DNA of 7,831 bases from Phycisphaera sp. (GTDB lineage Bacteria; Planctomycetota; Phycisphaerae; Phycisphaerales; Phycisphaeraceae), in NCBI GenBank assembly GCA_029287335.1, contig JARFRI010000293.1, forward strand, positions 1 to 7,831, in the 5' to 3' direction. Below, one piece after another: positions 1-6,042 of the stretch. The position numbers were made by a program, and so were the translations under genes. The notes under the pieces are model-generated. The model worked only from the letters and a program-made list of their open reading frames with translations, was not told the origin of the DNA and searched no databases. Each line of letters opens with the position of its first letter. Positions within the stretch are counted from its first letter, which is position 1.

Positions 1-1148
1 AGCGCCGCGGGCCGATGTTTGGTTTCGCGCGCGTTCTTGGGTGGCTTGACCTGGCGGAGCAGGTTGTCTTCGAGGTATTCCTCGGCCCGTCTTGCCGTCC
101 ATGACATGTAGTTCACCGTCTGCCAAGGGAACTTACCCACCGCCGTCTCGCCAGAGAGCATCGTCGCATCGGCGCCGTCGAGGATGGCGTTGGCGACGTC
201 GCTGACCTCGGCCCGGGTTGGCGAGGCGTTATCGATCATGGACTCAAGCATCTGCGTGGCGACGATGACGGGCTTGCCGTGATTGTGTGCCGTCTTGATG
301 ATCTGTTTTTGCAGGATGGGGACGCGGGCCAGGTCCATCTCGACGCCGAGGTCACCGCGCGCGACCATGACGGCGTCGGCCGAGGCGAAGATGCCGTCGA
401 GCGCATCGATGGCCTGGGGCATCTCGATCTTCGCGATGATGGGGATCGGCGATCGGTCGGCGGGCTTGGTCTTCGCGTGCTCGTGCAGCAGGGCTTTAAG
501 CTCCTCTACATCCTCAGCCCGGCGTACAAAACTCAGCGCGAGATAGTCAAAGCCCTTCTCCACCGCGAAGCCCGCGCACTGCCGGTCCCAGTCGGTGAGC
601 GACGGGGCGTTCAAGTCCGAGTCGGGCAGGTTGATGCCTTTCTTGGGCGAGAGCGTGCCGCCAACGGTGACCGAGCAGGTGAGCGCCGCATCGTCGCCAT
701 CGGTCTTGTCGGTGATGAGCATGCGGATGGCACCGTCGTTGACGAGCAGGCGGTGGCCGACCTGTGCGTCGTCGATGATGTCGGGGAAGGTCGTGCCGAC
801 GCTGACGACGCCTGTCGCCGGGTCGCGTGTTGCATCGACAGGTGCTTTGGTAAAGCGGACTTCATCGCCGGGCTCGAGTTGCATGGTGCCGCCCTCGACG
901 CCGAGGCAGCGGATCTTCGGCCCGCAGAGATCACCGAGCGCGGCAATCGGTTCGCCCGCTTCCTTGGAGGCTTGCCGGACAATTTTGAGCATGCGTTCGA
1001 AGTCTTCGAGCGTGCCGTGGGAGAAGTTGATCCGGACGACGCGGACGCCCTCTTCGATCATGCGGATGAGGGTCTGCACGTTGGCCGAGGCGGGTCCAAG
1101 CGTCGCGATGATCTTGGTGAGGATGGGTGATTGTTCGTTGTAGCTCAT
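1..1148 (-). CDS. pyk: Pyruvate kinase (3' end beyond the window)
   Basis: Catalyses the last step of glycolysis in the cytoplasm: phosphoenolpyruvate + ADP to pyruvate + ATP. The 382 visible residues read as a standard pyruvate kinase. The N-terminal barrel half has TKIIATLGPAS (11-21) and the substrate-site RINFSHG (39-45). The B domain spans roughly 75-175 and the barrel then resumes. IIAKIEMPQAI (237-247) holds the catalytic Lys240 and metal-binding Glu242; MVARGDLGVE (261-270), ATQMLESM (297-304) and TRAEVSDVANA (311-321) follow, then DATMLSGETAVGKFP (328-341). Bacterial enzymes are about 470-480 residues, so roughly the C-terminal regulatory domain lies outside the window; this is an edge effect, not a truncation. 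The ATG at 1146-1148 is chosen because TKIIATLGPA starts at the usual distance from it. It lies 4 bp after the glycosyltransferase stop and has no clear Shine-Dalgarno, so translational coupling is likely. Confidence 0.97.
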   Translation of the reverse strand, partial: MSYNEQSPILTKIIATLGPASANVQTLIRMIEEGVRVVRINFSHGTLEDFERMLKIVRQASKEAGEPIAALGDLCGPKIRCLGVEGGTMQLEPGDEVRFTKAPVDATRDPATGVVSVGTTFPDIIDDAQVGHRLLVNDGAIRMLITDKTDGDDAALTCSVTVGGTLSPKKGINLPDSDLNAPSLTDWDRQCAGFAVEKGFDYLALSFVRRAEDVEELKALLHEHAKTKPADRSPIPIIAKIEMPQAIDALDGIFASADAVMVARGDLGVEMDLARVPILQKQIIKTAHNHGKPVIVATQMLESMIDNASPTRAEVSDVANAILDGADATMLSGETAVGKFPWQTVNYMSWTARRAEEYLEDNLLRQVKPPKNARETKHRPAA

Positions 1149-1152
1149 AGGG

Positions 1153-2430
1153 TCAAGCAATCAGGGTGGGCGACGCAGGAATGAGTTCCAGCATCGGCAG
1201 GGTCGCCGTCGGCCAGTCGTAGCGATGCTGCACAAGATACCGCGCGGCCGATCCAAGCCGTGCACGCTCGTCGGGGTTTAACAGAAGCCGGACGCACTGT
1301 GCCGCGTAGTCGGCAGCAGTATCCGCCACAATCAAGTGCTCGCCGGGGGATGCGTCGATCCCGCCAGCCGCCGCGGATGAACAGACCACGGGCAAGCCGC
1401 AGGCCATCGCCTCGAGCACTTTGTTCTGGACCCCCGGGGCAATCTGCATCGGCGCGACCGCGACCGCTGAGCCGCGCAGCGAATCGGCCGTATCGTCCAC
1501 CGGCCCAACCACGCGCACGCCCGGCAACTCGTCCAGCACCGTGACCTGAGCCGACGGCGACTTGCCCACGATATCGAACCGCGCACGGGGTACCGCCGCG
1601 AGGATGCGCGGCATCACCTGACGAGCAAACCATACCACCGCGTCGATGTTGGGCTTGTACGACAGCACGCCCGTAAAAATAAGCACCGGCTCGTTGATTG
1701 CTGGCCCTGGCTTGAAGCGATCCAAATCAACGCCGTTGCCAACCACAATCGGCGTGTGCTGATCCGTGACGTGCTCCGCGTAGCGCTGTGCCTCGGCATC
1801 ACTGATCACCGTCACCGCATCAAAGGGCACGACCTGCCCCGCTTCGACCGCACGCAGGCGACGACTTTCTGCCTGATAGACCAGCCGCATCGGGCCCCGC
1901 GACTGCTGGGCAAAGCCGGCCCACTTCAAGCTGTCCACATCGACAAGGTCCAGCACGTGCCGCGGTGGATTCGATTCCGACAATAGCTGCTGGGTGTACC
2001 CGATCATGCCCGTGCAGTAGGTCAGGACGGTATCGAAGGGCTTAAGCCGATGGAGTTGGATGAGTTGCTTGGCCAGCGCGGGGTCGTGCATCGCCGCGGG
2101 GGTGATAGCCTGGCCGGTCAGTAGAGCGCGGGCTGCCGAAGCGCGGCGGCGCATCGGCCGGGCTTGAGCCAGCAGGACTGAATCGCAAAGTGATTCAAGT
2201 TTATTTAAAGACGACGGCGCGACCGGCTCATCCGCGATCGCCACAAGCGTCACATCGAACCGCGTCGCCATCGCTTTAAGCAGGTGGTACGCACGGATCC
2301 GATCGCCACGGTCCGGCGGGTACGGCACGCGATGGGTCAACATCAAGACCCTTGGCCGGGTCCGATCGGCTTGTCGTTCTTCCGTGTCCACACCCCTACC
2401 ATCGGACCAAGCGCGGCCGCGAAATGACAA
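1153..2430 (-). CDS. Glycosyltransferase, family-4-like, PEP-CTERM/EpsH1-associated sugar transferase type
   Basis: Probably transfers a sugar from an activated nucleotide donor onto a lipid-linked or surface glycan on the cytoplasmic face of the membrane; donor and acceptor cannot be read from sequence. Numbering from the TTG at 2430, the N-terminal Rossmann half opens with VLMLTHRVPYPPDRGDRIR (28-46), followed by DLVDVDSLKW (161-170). The C-terminal half has NGVDLDRF (232-239), FTGVLSYKPNIDAVVWF (252-268) and GVQNKVLEAMACGLPVV (333-349), the donor-binding region of GT-B enzymes. The layout matches, from memory, the family called sugar transferase, PEP-CTERM/EpsH1 system associated. No sortase-like EpsH or PEP-CTERM protein is nearby. 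The start is doubtful: the TTG at 2430 directly abuts a hairpin, family members begin about residue 26, and a GTG at 2389-2391 (residue 14) or the ATG at 2341-2343 (residue 30) are alternatives. It is probably cotranscribed with pyk. Confidence 0.9.
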   Translation of the reverse strand: MSFRGRAWSDGRGVDTEERQADRTRPRVLMLTHRVPYPPDRGDRIRAYHLLKAMATRFDVTLVAIADEPVAPSSLNKLESLCDSVLLAQARPMRRRASAARALLTGQAITPAAMHDPALAKQLIQLHRLKPFDTVLTYCTGMIGYTQQLLSESNPPRHVLDLVDVDSLKWAGFAQQSRGPMRLVYQAESRRLRAVEAGQVVPFDAVTVISDAEAQRYAEHVTDQHTPIVVGNGVDLDRFKPGPAINEPVLIFTGVLSYKPNIDAVVWFARQVMPRILAAVPRARFDIVGKSPSAQVTVLDELPGVRVVGPVDDTADSLRGSAVAVAPMQIAPGVQNKVLEAMACGLPVVCSSAAAGGIDASPGEHLIVADTAADYAAQCVRLLLNPDERARLGSAARYLVQHRYDWPTATLPMLELIPASPTLIA

Positions 2431-2453
2431 CGCCCCACCTTTGAGGCGGGGCG
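2431..2453 (-). terminator. Hairpin terminator after the PrcB-domain lipoprotein gene
   Basis: On the minus strand CGCCCCGCCT and AGGTGGGGCG pair around a CAA loop, giving a 10-bp GC-rich stem with one C-A mismatch. It starts about 31 nt past the lipoprotein stop codon. The downstream tract, TTGTCATTT, is T-rich but interrupted, so this is a good stem with a mediocre tail. It most likely ends the lipoprotein transcript, and so separates it from the glycosyltransferase-pyk pair. Confidence 0.65.
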
Positions 2454-2484
2454 CTGAACAAAGATCAATCGTTATCCGACCTGA

Positions 2485-2943
2485 TTAGTCAATAAACGGC
2501 ACGACGATGTCTGCAGGCGTATTAGGGATCAACACCGCACAGTAGGGGTAGGTCACGGCCTGTGTTGTAACCGCGTCAGCCGCAGGCGTCGTAACCTTGC
2601 CGTTGACTAGAAGCTCGTTGCCCTCGAATTGGATCGACTCGATGTCAATCGAGTAACCACCGGTCGCCTGCTCGCCTAGCGCAACGATGACAAGGTCATA
2701 CTGGAAGAAGTCGATCTCGCCGGGAAAAATGAACTTATCCCCCAAGGCGTCATATTTCTTCTGTGTGGTGATGTGCATCGTGCCGAGTTCTTTGAGCGCG
2801 GCGGAATCGCCGGTAACACGCTCGACAATCACAACGGGCTGGGCCTGTTCGCCGCCGCCCGCCGATCCGCTGCCCTTGCAACCTATCAGGGCTGAGCAAA
2901 CTATCGCGGCAATAAAAAAGAGGTTCATCATCCGAGTATTCAT
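2485..2943 (-). CDS. Lipoprotein with a PrcB C-terminal-like domain
   Basis: A 152-residue exported protein of unknown role. Residues 1-22 form a lipoprotein signal: a short charged start, a hydrophobic run (NLFFIAAIVCSALI) and the lipobox LIGC with Cys22 as lipidation site. A flexible Gly/Ser linker (23-31) follows. The folded part has VIVALGEQATGGYSIDIESI at about 85-104, and later VTYPYCAVLIPN. The TGGYSI motif and the aromatic-Pro-Tyr strand near the end match my memory of the PrcB_C domain, named after an accessory lipoprotein of the Treponema dentilisin protease complex. No protease gene is adjacent, so a protease-partner role is not supported here. The ATG at 2941-2943 has a GGAG eight bases upstream (2952-2955), which decides the start. 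It is followed by a terminator hairpin and is probably transcribed on its own. Confidence 0.8.
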   Translation of the reverse strand: MNTRMMNLFFIAAIVCSALIGCKGSGSAGGGEQAQPVVIVERVTGDSAALKELGTMHITTQKKYDALGDKFIFPGEIDFFQYDLVIVALGEQATGGYSIDIESIQFEGNELLVNGKVTTPAADAVTTQAVTYPYCAVLIPNTPADIVVPFID

Positions 2944-2961
2944 GGTTGTGTCTCCGTGAGG

Positions 2962-2990
2962 TTTATTCGCACAGTGTAACGGGATCGCAA
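2962..2990 (-). promoter_or_regulatory. Candidate sigma-70 promoter for the lipoprotein gene
   Basis: On the minus strand TTGCGA (2985-2990) and AATAAA (2962-2967) are separated by exactly 17 bases. Each matches its consensus hexamer at four of six positions. The expected transcript would begin only a few bases before the GGAG ribosome-binding site of the lipoprotein gene. The boxes lie entirely in the 49-bp gap after trmB. Pattern evidence only. Confidence 0.35.
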
Positions 2991-2992
2991 TG

Positions 2993-3673
2993 TTACTTCT
3001 TGACTAAAACCATGCCGTTAAACGTTCGGCCCTCTTTGCGGTACTTCCGCTCGAAGTTCGTGCCCACCAGTTCGCCCTCGCCGGCCGACTGGGGCGGCTC
3101 GAAGGGCTGGATGTCGTACAGGTCCGTGACCTTGGCCGCGTGCTCCTGCATCCACGCCCAGTAGTCCAGGTGGTCGGTGGCGACGTGGATTTCACCCTTG
3201 GGCTTAAGCACGCGGTACAGCTCATTGCGGAGGAAGGGTTCCTGGAAGGTCCGCCGCTTGTTGTGCCGGGCCTTGGGCCAGGGGTCGGGGAAGTACCAGT
3301 GGAATCGGCTGATGGTCTGGTCGGCGACGAAGTTGCGGATGAACACGACGCCGTCGGTGTGCAACATCCGGACATTGGCCATGTTCAGCCGACGCATCCG
3401 GTCGCTGGCGTAGCGGTAGAACTGGCTTGCCCACTCGATACCGATGAAAAGCGTGTCGGGGTGCAGCGGGGCTTCCTGGGCGAGGAAGGTGCCCTTGCCC
3501 GAGCCCAGCTCGATCTCAAAGGTGCGCGGGTCGTCACCCTGCCCGGTCCAAGGCTCAAAGCCGAACCATTCGCGCAGGTCGAGATAGCCCGACCCGATCT
3601 CGGGCAGCTCGGTCTGGTCTCTGCCGAAGCTGGCCACGACCAATGCTTTTTTGTTTGTCAGGCCTTTACCCAT
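2993..3673 (-). CDS. trmB: tRNA (guanine-N7-)-methyltransferase TrmB
   Basis: Methylates N7 of guanosine 46 in the variable loop of tRNAs using S-adenosylmethionine, in the cytoplasm. The 226-residue protein has the expected length and motif order: the SAM-binding motif I, FEIELGSGKGTFL (52-64); the motif II acidic residue in GIEWA (78-82); NVRMLHTDG (100-108); the family hallmark FPDPWPKARHNKRR (128-141) with the catalytic and tRNA-contacting region; and near the C terminus GTNFERKY (204-211), the T-x-F-E-x-K signature. All key residues are present. The ATG at 3671-3673 is favoured by motif spacing, although the ribosome-binding site is weak. It begins 12 bp after the stop of the small upstream gene, so the two are probably one operon with trmB second. 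Confidence 0.96.
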   Translation of the reverse strand: MGKGLTNKKALVVASFGRDQTELPEIGSGYLDLREWFGFEPWTGQGDDPRTFEIELGSGKGTFLAQEAPLHPDTLFIGIEWASQFYRYASDRMRRLNMANVRMLHTDGVVFIRNFVADQTISRFHWYFPDPWPKARHNKRRTFQEPFLRNELYRVLKPKGEIHVATDHLDYWAWMQEHAAKVTDLYDIQPFEPPQSAGEGELVGTNFERKYRKEGRTFNGMVLVKK

Positions 3674-3685
3674 GCCGCTCGCCGA

Positions 3686-3910
3686 TCAGCCCTTCTCGTA
3701 CGTCACGATGACGAGGATGTCTGAGGGTGCGAAGCGTCGGCCGGGCATGGCGTTGCCGGCCGTATCCTTGCCCGGCATCAGCGACTGGGGCGCGATGTTG
3801 CCCGCGATTGAATACACCGTCACGCCCGTCTCGGCGATCCAAGCATTGACCTCGGTTTCGATCTCCGCGGTGTGGTCTTCCCGGCCGACAAAGAGTTTGA
3901 TTTGTTGCAT
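3686..3910 (-). CDS. Small conserved-looking protein of unknown function upstream of trmB
   Basis: A 74-residue soluble protein with no signal peptide or membrane segment; I cannot assign a named family. It starts with a beta-strand-like MQQIKLFVGRED, followed by a probable helix (about 14-28, ending NAWIAETG), a strand (VTVYSIAGNIAPQ), a Gly/Pro-rich loop (about 44-60) and a final hydrophobic strand (SDILVIVTYEKG). The strand-helix-strand-strand pattern with the motif GNIAPQ resembles small proteins I recall from Planctomycetota, but that is memory, not a search. The ATG at 3908-3910 has no Shine-Dalgarno; a TATGAT hexamer a few bases upstream suggests a leaderless or nearly leaderless message. 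Coding is supported by uninterrupted composition and by its 12-bp spacing to trmB. Confidence 0.75.
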   Translation of the reverse strand: MQQIKLFVGREDHTAEIETEVNAWIAETGVTVYSIAGNIAPQSLMPGKDTAGNAMPGRRFAPSDILVIVTYEKG

Positions 3911-3916
3911 ATTGGC

Positions 3917-3922
3917 ATCATA
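3917..3922 (-). promoter_or_regulatory. Candidate -10 box giving a nearly leaderless transcript
   Basis: TATGAT on the minus strand differs from the TATAAT consensus at one base. Its end is only six bases from the ATG of the 74-residue gene, so a start about seven bases downstream would fall at or beside the initiation codon. No convincing -35 is found: TTGTGT lies 20 bases upstream, inside the neighbouring inverted repeat, which is too far for a normal spacer. Confidence 0.3.
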
Positions 3923-3935
3923 ACCGGATCAGAGT

Positions 3936-4034
3936 GGGTGCCACACAACTTGCGCAGCAAGCTGTGTGCGAATCATGAAAAGCCACATCAAAAGCAGTTT
4001 GCACACAGCAGCCTGCGGCTGTTGTGTGGCACCC
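3936..4034. repeat. 99-bp REPIN/BIME-like nested inverted repeat
   Basis: The outer arms, 3936-3949 and 4021-4034, are perfect 14-base reverse complements (GGGTGCCACACAAC and GTTGTGTGGCACCC). The symmetry continues inward: 3961-3969 pairs exactly with 4001-4009, making 34-base arms with 28 matches. Each arm is also a hairpin by itself. In 3942-3968, CACACA pairs with TGTGTG and CTTGC with GCAAG around a GCA loop, with one A-C mismatch. In 4002-4028, CACACA pairs with TGTGTG and CAGCC with GGCTG around a TGC loop, with one G-T pair. The two hairpins lie exactly 60 bp apart, with about 31 bp between the arms. That is the plan of a REP doublet (REPIN). It begins 17 bp after the aminotransferase stop, so it may also end or stabilise that transcript. 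No T-tract follows on either side, and no second copy is in the window. Confidence 0.75.
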
Positions 4035-4051
4035 CGCGAAATGATTTGAAA

Positions 4052-5374
4052 CTAACCAAGCACTTGCTTGACCGCTGTCGCCAGGCGTGCAATCCCCTTG
4101 CGGATCTGCTCGGGGTTAGGCACGCCGACGGCCAGGCGGATGGTGTTGCGTGGTGGCTTGCGGGTGGGGTCTTTGGGGTAGCAGTAGACGCCGGGGACGA
4201 AGAGGATGCCCTGCTTGATCGCGTGGCCAAAAAGCGGGCCGGGGCGGGAGGTATCGATCGCCTCAGGCAGCGTGAGCCAGACATAAAGCCCGCCGGTGGG
4301 CTGCGTCCATGACACGCCGTCGAGGTCAGCGAAGTGCTCCTGCAGCGCATCGAGCGTCGCCTGAATTTTTTCGGCATAGGCCTGCTTAAGGACTTCGACG
4401 TGCTTGGCAAACGCGCCGCTTGAGATCGCCCGGCTGATCAGGTGCTGATTAAAATTGCTGGACCCAAAGTCGCGCCCGCCCTTACTGAGTTTCACCGCTT
4501 CAACCAGGTCATTGGGTAGCAGACCATAGCCGGTCTTCAGGCCCGGGCAGAACGGCTTGCTGAACGTCTGGCACAGCGCGACGTACTGATTGTCTTCGTC
4601 CATCGACTTGATCGAAGGCGGGGCCTCGCCTTGATAGGTCAGCTCACGGTACGCCGCATCCTCAAGCAGCACGATGCGGTGGCCCGCCAGTTGCGAGTAA
4701 TGCTTCACAATGTCGAGCAGTTGCTGGCGACGCTCGGTGGTGAGCGTGATGCCCGTGGGGTTCTGGTGGTAGCTGACGACGTACAACATCTTGACGCGGT
4801 GCAGTTGCCCGGCAGCGCTAAGACCCTTGAGCAAACGGTCAAGCTTCTGCGGCACCATGCCCTGCTCGTCCAGGTCTACCGATCGGATCGTCGCGCCGTA
4901 AGCGGTCAGCGTCGAGGTGTAGACAAAGTAGCTGGGCCAACCAGCGATGACGATATCGTCCGCGTCGAGCAAGACCTCGGCAAGGATGTTGAGTAGTTGC
5001 TGGCTGCCGGTGGTGACGACGATGTCGTCGGCACTGCCGGGGTAGCTAGAGGGCTCTGCATCATCTTGCGCACAAAGGTGTTCGTAGAGTTGTTGGCGGA
5101 AGCCAGCAAAACCCTCGGTCGTGCCGTACTGCAACGCGGTTTTCGCGCTGGCCGGGTCGCTAAGAATTGCTTGGGTAATTGGCGCAAGGATCTCGGCCGG
5201 CAGCGTTTCAAAGTCCACCAGCCCGGCCGCCAGCGAGATCAACGCCGGGTCATCCAACGCCATCTTGATCAGCTCACTGATCGGCTGCTCATCGGCATGC
5301 TTGGCCGCACGGGAGAGGGGCAGGGGGAGGTTCATCGTTTGTATTGCACTATCCGGCATCGCTTGGATCCACAT
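4052..5374 (-). CDS. PLP-dependent aminotransferase, class I/II fold
   Basis: A fold-type I aminotransferase of the group related to 2-aminoadipate/aromatic aminotransferases and to the catalytic half of MocR regulators, without the DNA-binding domain. Substrate unknown. Motifs in order (440 residues): LISLAAGLVDFETLP (45-59), LQYGTTEGFAGFR (81-93), TTGSQQLLNIL (121-131), HQNPTG (203-208) with Asn205, VLLEDAAYREL (235-245) with Asp239 and Tyr242 for cofactor binding, and QTFSKPFCPGLKTGYG (269-284) with Lys273 as Schiff-base lysine. NTIRLAVG (410-417) supplies the substrate-carboxylate Arg413. The phosphate-site Arg usual in PGLR is Lys280 here, a conservative change. The start is uncertain: ATG 5372-5374, ATG 5357-5359 (preceded by GGAT) and ATG 5333-5335 are all possible, and homology suggests the last. 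It lies 23 bp after the toxin gene, with a dyad between them. Confidence 0.92.
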   Translation of the reverse strand: MWIQAMPDSAIQTMNLPLPLSRAAKHADEQPISELIKMALDDPALISLAAGLVDFETLPAEILAPITQAILSDPASAKTALQYGTTEGFAGFRQQLYEHLCAQDDAEPSSYPGSADDIVVTTGSQQLLNILAEVLLDADDIVIAGWPSYFVYTSTLTAYGATIRSVDLDEQGMVPQKLDRLLKGLSAAGQLHRVKMLYVVSYHQNPTGITLTTERRQQLLDIVKHYSQLAGHRIVLLEDAAYRELTYQGEAPPSIKSMDEDNQYVALCQTFSKPFCPGLKTGYGLLPNDLVEAVKLSKGGRDFGSSNFNQHLISRAISSGAFAKHVEVLKQAYAEKIQATLDALQEHFADLDGVSWTQPTGGLYVWLTLPEAIDTSRPGPLFGHAIKQGILFVPGVYCYPKDPTRKPPRNTIRLAVGVPNPEQIRKGIARLATAVKQVLG

Positions 5375-5379
5375 CTAGG

Positions 5380-5405
5380 AATCATGATCGTAACCGATCA
5401 TGATT
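5380..5405. promoter_or_regulatory. Perfect 11-bp inverted repeat between toxin and aminotransferase genes
   Basis: AATCATGATCG (5380-5390) and CGATCATGATT (5395-5405) are exact reverse complements around a TAAC spacer. The dyad covers the toxin stop codon (5398-5400) and ends 5 bp before the first possible start of the aminotransferase. It could be a regulator's operator or an RNA hairpin ending the toxin transcript. No T-tract follows, which argues against a classical intrinsic terminator. Confidence 0.6.
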
Positions 5406-5781
5406 TCACGAGATGCGACGCGATAAATGCCGAGACCTGTTCCTTGGACAGCTTCGCTGATGCGACATCGAGGATCAATTGTTCGTATTCATCGGGCAAG
5501 GGATCGAATCGATAGCCATTGAGCATCAAGAACACGCGCGCGGTCACTGCGGCGACGCGCTTGTTGCCATCGACAAAAGCGTGGTTGCACGCCAAGTGAT
5601 AGAGATAAGCCCCCGCCATTTCTGCGGGTGTGCTGTGCAGATACGCCCCGCCAAACTGCGCCATCGGCATCGCAAGGGCTGACTTCAACAGCCCTTCGTC
5701 ACGTACCTCAGGCGTCCCGCCATAGCGGTCAATTTGGTCACGGTGAATCTTGAGGACTTCTTCGAGCGTGAGAAACTTCAT
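5398..5781 (-). CDS. doc: Doc-type (death-on-curing) Fic-family toxin
   Basis: Toxin of a type II toxin-antitoxin pair. The characterised phage P1 Doc phosphorylates elongation factor Tu and so halts translation; the same activity is inferred here. The 127-residue length is close to P1 Doc (126). The Fic-fold core is HLACNHAFVDGNKRVAAVTA (62-81), with His67, Phe69, Asp71, Asn73, Lys74 and Arg75. GNKR instead of the GNGR of AMP-transferring Fic enzymes marks the Doc kinase branch. All catalytic residues are intact. The N-terminal part (FLTLEEVLKIH) and EGLLKSALAMP are typical of Doc. The ATG at 5779-5781 is chosen because GGAG lies eight bases upstream; a GTG at 5785-5787, overlapping the antitoxin stop, has poor spacing. 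The gene begins 5 bp after the antitoxin ends, so translation of the two is probably coupled. Confidence 0.93.
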   Translation of the reverse strand: MKFLTLEEVLKIHRDQIDRYGGTPEVRDEGLLKSALAMPMAQFGGAYLHSTPAEMAGAYLYHLACNHAFVDGNKRVAAVTARVFLMLNGYRFDPLPDEYEQLILDVASAKLSKEQVSAFIASHLVKS

Positions 5782-5786
5782 CCCCA

Positions 5787-6017
5787 CTACTCCGCAAGTC
5801 GCTTAAGCACTTCGCCATAGCGGTCGTTGGTGTCTTTCAGAATTCGATCTAGATCAGCAGACCGCTTTGCCGCATCCTCGGCAGGCTCAAACGTGATCGC
5901 TCGGCCATCGGTTCGAACCTCAAGCTCAGTGTTCTCATCAATCCCCAGCCGATCCAGCATCGCGCGATCGAGTTTGAGTGTGAATGTTTCACCGTTTTTC
6001 GTGAACTTGCAAACCAT
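5787..6017 (-). CDS. AbrB/MazE-like antitoxin paired with the Doc toxin
   Basis: Predicted antitoxin and autorepressor of the cassette. In the 76-residue form, residues 1-46 make a swapped-hairpin AbrB/MazE-type DNA-binding domain: CKFTKNGETFTLKLDRAMLD, then LGIDENTELEV, then GRAITFEP, the same KxxKNG...L..LGI...V...G..I.. pattern as MazE and SpoVT. Residues about 47-76 form a charged tail (DLDRILKDTNDRYGEVLKRL), which by analogy with other antitoxins should be the toxin-binding part. Phage P1 Doc is paired with Phd, a different fold, so this is a hybrid pairing. The ATG at 6015-6017 is chosen because AAAGG lies nine bases upstream and the domain starts directly after it; a longer reading from a GTG at 6069-6071 would run through the candidate -10 box. 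Confidence 0.85.
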   Translation of the reverse strand: MVCKFTKNGETFTLKLDRAMLDRLGIDENTELEVRTDGRAITFEPAEDAAKRSADLDRILKDTNDRYGEVLKRLAE

Positions 6018-6042
6018 CGGGCACCGCCTTTCGTCTGATGTC

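Noticed and set aside
279..1130. Long plus-strand reading frame of 283 codons
   Set aside because: It lies wholly antisense to pyruvate kinase, whose motifs are unmistakable. Its residue mix (Asp, Gly, Val and Arg rich) is what reverse frames of GC-rich genes give.
1145..1633. Minus-strand frame of 162 codons overlapping the glycosyltransferase end and the pyk start
   Set aside because: It is a shifted frame of the glycosyltransferase, rich in Arg, Gly and Ala and without any recognisable motif. The overlapped frame carries the conserved GVQNKVLEAMACG segment.
2977..2995. Short inverted repeat GTAAC...GTTAC at the trmB stop codon
   Set aside because: The stem is only 5 bp with a loop of about 9 bases and no T-tract, which is not distinguishable from chance. 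The trmB transcript may continue into the lipoprotein gene.
3140..3724. Plus-strand frame of 194 codons opposite trmB
   Set aside because: The opposite strand encodes all the TrmB signature motifs; this frame is its complement and has none.
3936..4034. The inverted-repeat element as a CRISPR array, IS end pair or attachment site
   Set aside because: There are only two arms in opposite orientation, no regularly spaced direct repeats, no transposase frame between them and no flanking target duplication visible.
4997..5515. Plus-strand frame of 172 codons opposite the aminotransferase and toxin
   Set aside because: Antisense shadow spanning two unrelated genes and the dyad between them; no ribosome-binding site or family resemblance.
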